Assembly (NCBI GenBank): GCA_964036195.1
Contig: OZ038457.1
Location: 26,360,787 to 26,424,786 of the forward strand
Direction: 5' to 3'
Source of the DNA: Sphaerolaimus hirsutus
Taxonomy: Eukaryota > Nematoda > Chromadorea > Monhysterida > Sphaerolaimidae
Length of the DNA stretch: 64,000 bases
Shown here: in pieces, positions 32,374-44,100 of the stretch
Position numbering within the stretch: position 1 is the first letter of the stretch
How the letters are laid out: each line of letters opens with the position of its first letter
The notes under the pieces: model-generated
What the model saw: the letters and a program-made list of their open reading frames with translations, nothing else
What the model was told of the DNA's origin: nothing
Database searches by the model: none
Made by a program: the position numbers and the translations under genes

Positions 32374-35283
32374 AAGTGGAGTCGTCGAGCGCACAATTGG
32401 TTTGTGATCTCCGCTGTTATTTCAGTGTCGTGAATTGGCTTCACGCAGGCGCAGTCGCAAGACTTCACTACGCCTCACGAAGAGCCCGTGCCATCCGACA
32501 TTCAAGAGGCGGTTTCACATGCATCAAAATTTAGTAGAAAAACTTGCAAGTTCAAAAAGTACTCCAAAAAAGTTTGAAATTTTAAGGCATTTGAAAGAAA
32601 ACCCCTTCAAAAGTTAAGCACTTTTTCCTTAAGCATTGCCCTCGTTATGTTTGCTTTCACATTCATGAAACGCCGTGAGTTGGTGTGAGATTACAACTTC
32701 ACGGAACTTCACCATACCCCGCACGCAACTATTTTTGTCTGTGATAGTGAAATACAATGTATTTATCATGTGGCAAAATTTACCTAAAAACTTTTTTCAG
32801 ACAGATATGGTAGATTTCAATGTACTATAGTTAATGGCTTTTTCTGTCGCAAATGAAAGGATCAAATATTACTGAACGAAGTAAAAATGAACCTAGACTA
32901 GAGCAAACATGCATTTTGTCACAATGCGCTGAGAGCTTCCAATGAGCTTAAACAGTAATGCGGTAAAATTTCACATGAAAGAAATTGGAAACGTCAGGTG
33001 AATATGAAAGTGAAATTTACATTTATTACATTTGCTAGATTACATTACATTCGAAATACATTGGCTAATTATTGAGCTCAAATGACTAAAACAGTTAAAA
33101 TGCCCCCCCCCCCTGAATTCAACGCTTCAAAGATGAGAAGAAGCCCCCTTGAATGGCGATCTAGACAATTCATAGGCGCCTGGCCAACAGTTTCCGAATG
33201 GCACCTATTTCTGGCACATTTCCATCACTACTTTGACACCTAACACTTCCCTTGTCGCTATGTGAAAATGAAATGAAAAAAAAACAGAAACTAAACACAG
33301 TCATGCCCGTCGAACAAACGGAACAGTGATTTCACATTCATTTCCTGTTTAATTAAATACTTGACTTACTTTCAGCATCTGAGGGGCCAAATTCACAATC
33401 AGCATGTGGGCCAGTGACAAGGAAAGTGGTTTTAAGCTGAATTTGGTGAATAGTAAATGGTTAGCTATCCATACATTTACTCGTCATACGCATTTACTTG
33501 TCACTTGGACTACCAATTGATTTATCACTTATATCTGGCGGACATCACACACACTTAGTATGGAACGTACCATAACCCATCTGAAAATTGAACCTAAAAT
33601 TATAGTTTTTCATCACAATATTTTTCATCACAATACTCATTTTTACCTTTTCACCTAGAAAAATACTCATTTTTACGTTTTTTCTGGAAAAAAGTAGTTT
33701 ACTTACCTTTTACGCAGTGTAAAAGTAAAAACCAAATACTTTACGTTTTCTGTACGCATGTGTGAGTAAAAAAATACTTTACGTTTACGTTTACTTTCAA
33801 ATGAGTCCGGTACTTTGAACAACTCTGCTAGAAACACGCAACAATGGAAAGTAGCGCCACAAAGGAGAATTTTTGACGTGTAGCTTAAGATAACTCGACT
33901 TCGCACACCCCGAGTTAAAAAACGATATAAAAATACGAGTTGTATGGGAAATGTGGTTCGAAAGTGAAATCAAATTCATGTGAGATAACGGTTGAGTTGA
34001 TTCAGCTCATCAAGGAGAGTAACTGCAGCGGGCGCCAATTCCGCGAGTTTACAAAAAATGGATAATGACCAGTAAAGTTGTGTGTTAAGTTAACCTTTCT
34101 AGTGGTAAGTAAAAATATGTTCTGAATTTAATACACTTGCCACTTTTAAGTTCACTTGTCACTCGCATCGCTACCTTTACCTATCAATACGATGCCAAAA
34201 ACCAGGAAAGAAATGTGATAAACGTTTGAATTTGTCAAGTGTTTTTTTCATGTTCCAAAAAATGTGTGACATTGGCCCTGCGCACACTAGTTTTCACACG
34301 AAATTTCGAAAACTCATAAATGAGCTTTGAAATTGTTTGAGTTTTCCACAATGCGTCATTTTTGATCTCTGTCAACTGTAGTTGACGGCCATCTCATCGT
34401 AGAAAACTCAAATGCGTTCTAAGCTGATTTGTGAGTTTTCGAAATGTCGTGCGAAAACTAGTGTGCGTAGGATACCAGCTTTGAATACCACATACATGCT
34501 TTGAATAGCGTTTCTGCACTATATTCATGGATTTTCCACCGAAAAATACCGGAAAAATTCGAATACACGTTCCGAATTTTCAATTTTATCTAGAGAATTT
34601 TTTTGAAGGATTTTTTTTCTAGAACCAAACTCAAAATTCAAAATGTCCAAAAATGAGAACGTTCAATTTTTTTTTTGAATTTCTGTTGGTCATCGTTAGC
34701 TGTCACTTAACTTTTTTTTCCAATTGTCAATTTCTGACATCTGAAAGGTTACTCACCACTTGACACAGATATTTATTTGATGTGGTCGATTTCTACCTAA
34801 ATCCCCGTTTACCTAAGTCCGAACGTTCAAAATATTTGTGATCGTTAGGACTTAGGTAAACGGAGGTTCACAAAGTGGTAAGTTTATAACTGCTGCCACC
34901 TCTAAAGTATCAGTTCCGAATAGAGATAACATGGGAACGGGAAGTGTACTCGCGGAATTGGCACCTGGGTATAGCTTCATTCTATTGTTCATTTCAAGTA
35001 CACGCATGGATATTTATGAACATGTACCGTAAATCCTTGAATAGTCCCCCTGCGGAATTATATTTTTGTGAAATTTGTTAATTGGGGAGGGGGATAATTA
35101 TGGGGCAGGCCTGATACGCACATTTGCCCGTTTTTTTCACTTGACACTTTTTAAGTGATTTTCAGATATGAGTGAAGTGAACAACGCTGCGCAATGACAT
35201 TAGTGAACTTTTTTCACTTCACTCATCTGAAAATCACTTAAAAAAGTGTCAAGTGAAAAAAACGGGCAAATGTGCGTAACGGG

Positions 35284-35522
35284 CTGGGGGCAGTCCCAAG
35301 CCCTGTAAAGTGTCAAGTAAAGTGTCAAATGTAAAGTCAAATGCAAAGTAAAGTGTCAATCAAAGCAAAAAAGAAAATATTTGATTACTGAACTTTGCAT
35401 GACAATTGACCGTTTACTTTGCATTTGAATTAACATTTGACACTTTACTTTGCATCTGACTTTACATTTGACACTTTACTTTACACTTTACAGGGCTTGG
35501 GACTGCCACCAGATGTCCGTAT
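35284..35522. mobile_element. MITE, CTGGGGGCAGTCCCAAGC ends, copy-2 specific
   Basis: The inverted ends enclose GTAAAGTGTCAAATG arrays. Copy 1 lacks it at 24585 (CGGGCAGGTGTGCGTATCAG). It is the same family as the channel-intron MITE. Confidence 0.85.
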
Positions 35523-36332
35523 CAGTGCACCCCCGTAATTATGTCCTCACACGGCTAATAGGGGGGAGACTACGCAAGGGGGACTAATCGAGGATATACG
35601 GCAACGTATTTATGCACTGTCTGTTTTTATGACTACATGGCTTTGTGACATGTCAGACAGACAGTTATACAAAAACCTTTACGTTCACTTTTAGAAGTTA
35701 GGTTCACCCTGAGAGTGAATGCTATAGTCGTATGTTTATTTATACGGATAAATTTTTTTGAGAAAAGCGGAATTATGTAATTTAAGGCTTACCTATACGC
35801 AACTCACTAGAAGTAAAGACCAGCGATAGAAAACAAAGTTTCTGGACCTTTTTTTGTCAAACTGTAGAAAATATTTCGGAAAATAATAAATGAAAATGCA
35901 CATGAAGTATAGGTAAGCAAATGTAGCTACGTAAATACCTATTGTATTTCCAAGCCATTAGAGCATAAAATCGCTGCCAAAATTGTTTTATGAGAATAGA
36001 AAATTCGAAAACGATTTCACTTGAAAATAACATTTGAAAAAGTAGCTACAGAAAAATTGAGAAAAAAATCACAAAAGTTCCAAAATATAATATCGTTGTA
36101 TTCCACGAGAAACAGCAACTACACGAAAATAGAAAGGAGAAAAACAAGCACGCATTTTCCACCAATGTCGCTTCCACATAGGTAATCACCGCCAGTCCTA
36201 AACAGTATCGCTTTGAAATTCAAAAGGCTAGCCTTACTCTTAAACATAGTGATAGTATAGCACCAAAGAAATGGTGGCATGCACCAGACGGTGCCAATCC
36301 CAGACCCTGCAAAATGAACTATGTCATGCAAG

Positions 36333-36828
36333 TAGTGTTCAAACGGGATCCCGATCCCGGATCCCGTGAAATTCCGGGATTTACCAGTCCCGATCCCGAT
36401 CCCGAAACCCCAATCCTGATCCCAATTCCGAAATCCAAAAATACTTATCCCCATCCCGATCCCGATCCCGAGAAACTCCCAAGTCCGGGATCCCGATCCC
36501 GGAAAAATTAGTGGAAATAATAAAAAGTGAAAAAATGACGTTTTTGCATGCAAAAAAGTGGATGCAAACCCCCAGTGTCCATTTTATGTCAATTTTCTGG
36601 CATCCAACAGTTTTTGAGACCTTTATGAACAACTTTGAATGCCAGAAAAATGGGCAAAATCTCTATCCCTAGAACCCAATCCCGATCCCAGAAAAATGCC
36701 AATCCCAATCCCGTGACCCCAATCCCGGCCAAACCCGATCCCGATCCCGAAATCTCAAAAAACCAATCCCGATCCCGAAACCCCAATCCCGATCCCAATC
36801 CCGAAAAGTCAATCTCGTTTGAACCCTA
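36333..36828. mobile_element. hAT-type MITE, GATCCC arms, copy-2 allele
   Basis: Ends TAGTGTTCAAACGGG and CCCGTTTGAACCCTA are flanked by CATGCAAG on both sides. The core contains TGACGTTTTTGCATGCAAAA, shared with 41428-42048 and 62837-63217. It occupies the same target as 25958-26688. Confidence 0.9.
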
Positions 36829-37933
36829 CATGCAAGGTGTCAAAAGTCATAGAAAATGCCCTGAAAAACGTCAAAAGCTGTGTAAAATGCCCTGTAAAAT
36901 ATCAAATGTCATACAGTGTCACAAGTTGCGTAGGTAAAATTGTTATGTAGATGTCAATTATTATTTTCATTGATTGGTCATTTGACATTTTTCACATGTT
37001 TTTTGACACTCTGTATGGCATTGGACACTTTTCAAAACATTCCGCAGGACTTTTGACTCAGACTTAACATTTGACATTTTATAGGGTCTGAAAAAAGTTC
37101 TTTCACCTAGTCCAGAATATAGTCCACGACTTTGGCACCAGCGCCATGGCTCCATTCCGAACGCCATGCGGACTATAGAAGAGTTTATGGCGCGTACAGA
37201 GATAAAGGAAGATAATAGACCAATTGGCAGGGCGGCAGCAAGGGCACCGCCGGAAGTGTTGCGCGCCCATGCGTGTACTGGGTCCGTCCCAAAAGTAGTG
37301 GGACACTGAGCAAATCAGCAAGTGCACTGGTGACTATGAAAGCAAAGCAAACTGAGGGCACTGCACACACTAGTAAACTCAAAATTGAGTTTACATAGAT
37401 CAGCTCTGAACACATTTGAATTGAATTTGAATCTTTGACAACTGGACATAAAATAGTAAACTCAAAATGAACCTCAAAAGTGTTCCAAGCTTGAGTATCA
37501 AGTTTTGAGCTGTGCAGTGATTGTAAGTGAATTGCTAGATGGAAATACTTAACACTTATTTACTTGGCACCTGAATTACAACTTGACATTTTTATTGTCA
37601 TTTGTTCATTGCTTGGAATGAAAATGTCAGACTGAATAAATTCAACTGTGAAATGAATTGCATGTCTGTCCAAATTTGAATTTAAAACATAATTGTACCT
37701 AGGTGAAAATTTGTATAGTGAAAGGTCTACTGAGCTTACAACTGAAAATCATATCAACAGGTCTGTAATTCAACAAAGAAAAACCTATAAATTTAGAGTA
37801 GTTGCAGTGAATGAAGAGATTAGAAAAGTGGACAGTTGAAAGTGAGAAACCACTTCATCTCAGTCAGTGCCAACATTTACCACTTTTATGTTACTTATCA
37901 GTAAATTTGAATAAAAGCATCTACTACTTGCAG

Positions 37934-37999
37934 GACCAAAACGTCCACTGTACCATTTATTTTAGAACAAACCAAGCATTTACGTGAAATGCGTACACG
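37934..37999 (+). CDS. exon B of an unidentified gene (copy 2)
   Basis: Identical in sequence and splice signals to 28731-28796. The intron to exon C is shorter here because a MITE is missing. Confidence 0.45.
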
Positions 38000-38915
38000 G
38001 TGACCCGAATGTGTACATAAATGCCCCTGCGTATGTAAAAACAGCAAAGATGCCAAAGATGCGTTGCGATGCATAAAATGAACCAGTGTGGGGGGCACTC
38101 AAATTGCAAATGCGCATTAGATAACAGTATTCAAAGGGTCCCCATTTTAAGGGTTGGGGATATGGTAATGGATGGTACTAATTTAATTTTTGGGATTAAT
38201 TATCTAAACTGATGTTTAAAAACCAGAGGGTCATTTTCCTTAGAAAAAAAGTCAAACTATTTAGCTGCGTTTCCAGATTATTTTTGAACACGATGACAAA
38301 CACTACGCGCTGAAAACAGTAGGAATTGATGTTTGTGGGCACACTAATCATTACATTTGAATTTTACAATGAAAAAGCATATCTACATTTATTCTTCAAT
38401 CTAGGTAAAACGTAAATAAAAACCATTCATGTATGGCGAAATGAAAAAAAACCACATGTGCGGGAAAGTGAAACCAAACGGTTCACCAAACCAAAACAAA
38501 CAAACAAACAACAATCCTAAAATACAGGGACAGGGACAACCCAGGGACGTTTTTTAAACCATTTTTACTTGGGCGAAAATCGATTTTGGGGTATCATAAA
38601 ATCTTTCAGAAATATCTAATGTCTAACTTAAAAAATTCTTGATTTTGATAAGTTGGAGATTTTTTATCACTTCGTTGACATGGCTGGGTTCACTTTAAGG
38701 AGGGGTGGATATCCGAGAAGTTATAAATATCAGGTAATTTTTACCCTTTTTTCACGTATAGCAACGCAGAACCAAAATTCACAATGTTTTGAAATTCGAC
38801 AACAATGAACGAAAAAGTGCGGTCATACGGTAACTAGAAAGTAAACGAAAACCTATGAATTCAATTAAGTAAATGGAATGCAGTCGGTTAGATTTTCAAT
38901 TTACATTCAAATCAG

Positions 38916-39034
38916 CGCTAAAACGTTTCTATTAAACGCAGAAACTGCGCAAACTTTCCAGGAGATCACTTTACTGGCAATAATTTCCTGCTCGCAAGCA
39001 GAATGTATTCTGAAATTGGCAATTTTCGTTGCTT
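38916..39034 (+). CDS. exon C of an unidentified gene (copy 2)
   Basis: Same length as 30065-30183 with no indels. The protein is unchanged despite four base differences. Neighbouring non-coding DNA shows both indels and substitutions. Confidence 0.45.
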
Positions 39035-40227
39035 GTACCCCCGCGGGGGTGCAGCTGGATAGTAACCCCCCCCCCCCCAAAGGACGTAACCCCCCTTCTC
39101 GGGATGAGACCTAAAAAGTCCTGGAAAATGCAACTTTTCCTACATATTTTTCGATGTTTCTACAAAATTTTGCGCGCAAGCGCGCAATTTCTTCCCCATG
39201 CATTGTATTTTCAGCGGATCGGTCCCTGTAAACAAATATCCTTCAAAATGAACACATTTTTGCACAAAATGAACTTTCGCTGTATATCTATGAATATTTA
39301 CATAACATATAAAGCGGTTCCTGGCGCTGGCGCCAACGCCAATAGCGCCATGGCGTGGCGCCTTTGTAGGGCGCTAGCGCCAAAACGCCTTACCGTCCCT
39401 ATATAGCCCCCCCCCGCGTTCGCCAGCCCCGGTAAACAAGCAGCCCCCCCGCTCAAAAATCCTGGATACGTCCCTGACCCCCCCCCCACATGGATAGAAA
39501 GGTGAACCATTTTCTGGGGTGACTCGGTAAAATAATTGGAAAACAGCAAAAAAGTAAATATAAAAGCAGGTATATAGCCAAAACAGCAGGAAATATGCAA
39601 TAAGTTACATGATAATGAAGGTGAAAAAATAAAATTTAGTTGTTTTGAACGAAAATTGGTGTTCAAAAATAGCTTCAGGTATTTAGGTAGACAGCTGAGC
39701 GATTTCGGTTCAGGTGTGAGTAGGTTCAATTTTTGCCTCGGAATAGATACATAGCTGGAGCGTTTGTGTTTACTTGGGGGGACCCCTCCTACATGTTCCC
39801 TCTTTCGATGGAAATGAATAGATTGCATTGCAGTTGCAAGGATTTAGGATTAGGTAGAATTAAGTATGATACATTTAAATACAGAATGTACACCGCTACT
39901 TTTATAAAGCTCTAAAATTATATAGAACGATTCTGCGCAAAAACACGCATAACACACAGCCAAGTGCACGTACAAGTGACAACTGGCAAGAAAAGTGGAT
40001 GTGGTAAGTCAAGTGACAAGTAAATTGATCAATTAAAACACTTGCCACTTATGATTTTACCTGTCGCTTGACTTACCACTTATGACATAAGTTACCACTT
40101 CTTTTGTCACATGCCCACTTGGGAAATGGCCCAGGTGGAAGTTCCGCACTATAAGTGTAAAGTCACGAGTCAAATGTCATGTAATATGTCATACATATTT
40201 GTCAAATGTCATGTAATATGTCATACA

Positions 40228-40681
40228 TACCGTATTTCCTCGAAATACCCCCGGGGGGTTTATTGTTTCAGAGTGAGAATTTTGAGGGGGGGTTAAACGA
40301 GGGGGGGGTATTTCGAGGGGGGGGTTTATTATTTCGCCAGAAATTTTTTGAAATCCCAGTACTAAAATGTAGTCTGAAACGTACGCAGACGTCGAAAAAT
40401 GCAACAAAAATCGCCATTTATAAGATTCTAAAGACATTTATAAGTGTGTAGACGTACAAACACTGTTCTCACATAACAGAGTCATCGTTTTTAACGTGTA
40501 TTCTGCATTGTCGGGATGACAAACCACAGCCTTTGTCATTTACGTTCTCTATACACTAAATTTGGGGGGGGGGGTATTTCGAGGGGGGGGGTTTATAAGT
40601 TCATAGTGTCCGTTTTGAGGGGGGGTATTTCGAGGGGGGGGGGTATTTCGAGGGGGGGGGGTATTTCGAGGAAATACGGTA
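40228..40681. mobile_element. CCGTATTTCC-type MITE nested in the previous element
   Basis: It starts TACCGTATTTCCTCGAAATA and ends CGAGGAAATACGGTA. The right arm has several tandem GGGGGGGTATTTCGAGG units. Confidence 0.8.
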
Positions 40682-40745
40682 TTTGTCAAATGTCATGCAA
40701 AATGTCAAATTCAGTAATAATTTTACTTCAGTAATAAAACTTCTT

Positions 40746-40751
40746 TTTATT
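40746..40751 (-). promoter_or_regulatory. candidate poly(A) signal for RFT1
   Basis: AATAAA on the minus strand, about 117 bases after the RFT1 stop. It lies in the right arm of the MITE 40155-40825. It is a short motif in AT-rich DNA, so moderate evidence only. Confidence 0.4.
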
Positions 40752-40867
40752 AATTGTTAATTGACATGTTGCATGCCATTTGAGACTTTACTTTACACTT
40801 TACTAGATCAAGGACTGCCCCCAGTTCAAACAATGGAATGTGGCACAAAATTATACGTATACCAAAA

Positions 40868-41186
40868 TCACTCCCTTTTCGAATGCCAAACAAATCGTTC
40901 TGCAAAAATTACCATCTCAAAATCAGTGGTAAAAACAACTACTAAAGTGGCACCTAAAAATACTATCCCCACACAAAAATGTGCCAGTGTCATGAAAACT
41001 CCATCACAGCAGAAAATCAAGTTTGACAATGTTGTGAAAATAAACGCAAATATAAGTGAGCCACCAGTGTAAATGTTGGGTATAAGTTGATTTATTGCAT
41101 TCGGTTGCGGTACAGTGTGCTCCGTTTCCGATGTGTTTGCTTCGTGATTTTTATGAGATTCCAAGAAATTCGTGATGTGTTTCAGG
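40868..41186 (-). CDS. RFT1: RFT1 terminal exon 11
   Basis: It begins SLKHITNFLESHKNHEANTS, a variable loop, then two membrane segments ending LAHFCVGIVFLGATLVVVF. This aligns with the human C-terminus LAHIAVGAFCLGATLGTAF. TGA stop at 40868-40870. Confidence 0.93.
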
Positions 41187-44100
41187 CTGTGAATGATGGA
41201 GGGCAAAGTTTTATTGTTGAATTATGTTTTTTTTGCTATGTGTAGAAAATTCTACACATAGTTGTGGTTCTGCCAAGGATCAAAATAAGTCTAAAGTTGC
41301 ATTTTGAAGTTGACCAGATGAATATCCGGCTGGAATTTGAATGCAACATTGATTGATGACACTTGTCAGAAAACATGATGCCAATTCCGCAAGCGGACAA
41401 ACAAGTGACAAGAAAACAAGTGGTAAGTAGGGTTCAAACGGGATTGACTTTTCGGGATCGGGATCGGGATCGGGATTCACTTTTTGAGATTTCGGGATCG
41501 GGATCGGGATCGGGATTGGGGTTTCGGGATCGGGATCGGGATCGGGATTGGTTTTTTGAGATTTCGGGATCGGGATCGGGATCGGGATTGGCCGGGATTG
41601 GGGTCACGGGATCGGGATCGGGATTGGGATAGGCATTTTTCCGGGATCGGGATTGGGTTCTAGGGATAGAGATTTCGGCCATTTTTCTGGCATTCACAGT
41701 TGTTCATAAAGGTCTCAAAACACTGTTGGATGTCAGAAAAGTGGCATAAAATTGACGCTGGGGGTTTGCATCCACTTTTTTGCATGCAAAAACGTCATTA
41801 TTTCACTTTTTATAATTTCCACTAATTTTTCCGGGATCGGGATCCCGTACTTGGGAGTATCTCGGGATCGGGATCGGGATTTGAAAATTTTCGGGATCGG
41901 GATCGGGATCGGGATTGGTATTTTTGAGATTTCGGGATCGGGATCGGGATCGGGATTGGGGTTTCGGGATCGGGATCGGGATCGGGACTGGTAAATCCCG
42001 GAATTTCACGGGATCCGGGATCGGGATCGGGATCCCGTTTGAACCCTAGTGGTAAGTACGTAATTAAATTCAAAAATAAACGTTTTAAGTGATAGGTAAA
42101 TTTAAATATTAGAAATTTTTTAAATTTACCTGTCACTTGGTGCCACTCCAAGAGCCTGTAAAATGTCATGCAAAGTGTCAAAAGTTATGTAAAATGCCGC
42201 AGAAAATGGCAAACAATGTTTACGTACATTACTTTTGAAACCTAGCATGACATTTGATATTTATACGGCTTTTTGCAGGGTCTGGGAATACACTGAAATA
42301 TACGAAACGCGATTCTATTTACACATACCACTTTTCCTGTCACTTTACAACTTGAAGTGGATTTGGCCTCAGAAAATAAAACTACAAATAAAATGATAAA
42401 CAATAAAGCAATAAAAATATAAAAACTTAAGCAACTTACCTATACACAACTCTGAGCAACATATTGATGCCATTTGCTAAAACAAAGCCCACTGGGCCGA
42501 GCCAAAGTGACAGTACGGTGTGGCCCATTAAATGCACCACACCCAATATTATAAGTGCTTTTTGGTGCTTGCCAACCTGCGGAACGTGATTTTAGTGGTG
42601 ACAACAATAACTTTTTACAATTTTTATTCGAAGCAGAGTTGTTAAAAGTGTTTTGAAAGGGTATTGTGGACATAAAGAACTTTCCAATGTACTCAGGGGT
42701 TTTGTAGATTTGGACCCCCGCGGGGGTCTCCTCGATATGACAAATCGCTTCTCCGGAGGGATAGATAGCTGAAAAAAAAATTTTTCTGGGGAGGGGGGCT
42801 GGGAGGGGGGTTTGGGGGGAGGGAGTTCGCGGGGGTTCTATATATAGGGTTTTCCGCGGTATAGAAGGAAGAAAAGGGGAAAAATAGCTAAAACTAGGTG
42901 AAAAATGGCTAAAAATAAGTATATAAGCACATATATAGCCAAAATAGGCGTTAATTAACATGAACTAGCGATTTTGGAGGCGAAAAACTATAAAAAGGTA
43001 CGAAAATTAGCGATTTTGAGCGAAAATTGGCCAATAATTTTCAAATAGCTCCAGATAGATAGATAGCTGGACGATTGGGGTGGGGGGGGGGGGTTTAGGG
43101 GATAGTAGCCAAAAAATTTGCCCCCGGGATAGGTAGATAGCTGAGCGGGCCTCCGTAATAGATAGCGGGTAACCCCCCCCCCCTACTAAAACCCCTGAAT
43201 GTACTCATTGCCAATGGTTACTCGGGAAAACGTAGTTTTTTGTACTTAACAAATAAAAATTACATTACTTTTCATGATGTCTACCAAATAAACAAAAAAT
43301 ACTATTGCCACTATTTTTTTAAGCTGGTCAATCGAATCAGTATAAAAGGGATTTTCTGTACTATGATGTTCAGAAAAGTTAACGTAAGACCTACCGTAGT
43401 ATTTTTGAAAGGAAACGCAAACTTTTTTTATGGGTATTATATTCGAGTACACGTACTCTTTGAATAAACGTAAATTCCTCAAACCTATAATGTAAATACC
43501 TCAACCAACGTAAATAGCTGGCTTTAAAAAACATTGCATACCTGTCTTCTTGTCATACTCGCAGTGGCGAAACATTCTGTAATACCATTCAAAGCTAACA
43601 ACAAAACATACACGCAGTACGTTCTCAGAATGGAACACCCTGTAAAGTAGCGCATATTTAGCAGAGATTAAAACATAAGACAGGAGAAAACATGATTGAT
43701 TAACTGAGTGATAGCAATTGACTAGTGACAGAAAACAGGTGATGTAAACGCCTTGCTTTAAAAACATTGTCTGTTTTTTCAATATGATTTTATTTTTTTG
43801 TATTTTCTCTAAAAAACACAGAAAAAAGTTTGATTTCTTGCAGTTATAAAATAAAAAGCATACCCGTTCACTACGGTAGATTATAAATAAATATACTCGG
43901 CAGACCGCAAAGTATGCGCCCAAAATTATTTATGTCTTGGTCGATAACGCGCGAGCTGGATACTTATGTATGCACTTTCACAAAAATAAAAATATTTTAA
44001 AAAAGAAAAAGGCGGAGTCGCGTACAAACGAGGAATGTTTTTTTCTGAAAGGTTTTTTTCTTTTTTGCTGGAATTATTTTTATTAATTAATTATGACGTC

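Larger units (their letters stand above)
32374..40150. repeat. duplicated region, copy 2 (about 7.8 kb)
   Basis: It starts with AAGTGGAGTCGTCGAGCGC (matching 21261) and ends near GAAATGGCCCAGGTGGAAG (matching 32150). It lacks six copy-1 insertions and carries its own MITE at 35284-35522. Unlike copy 1, it has a GGGATC-arm element at 36333-36828. Confidence 0.9.
40155..40825. mobile_element. GTCAAATG-arm MITE, interrupted
   Basis: The left arm (AAGTGTAAAGTCACGAGTC, TCAAATGTCATGTAATATG) and right arm (GAGACTTTACTTTACACTTT, ending GGACTGCCCCCAG) enclose the TA-duplicating MITE 40228-40681. The right end stops about 45 bp from the RFT1 stop codon. Confidence 0.65.

Noticed and set aside
32052..32534. 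ORFs spanning the N gap
   Set aside because: Most of each translation is undetermined bases.
41363..42181. Long ORFs encoding RDRDRD or PDPDPD repeats (also 36119-36937 and 62964-63350)
   Set aside because: They are translations of GGGATC tandem arrays inside delimited MITEs. Both strands and several frames are open for the same reason.
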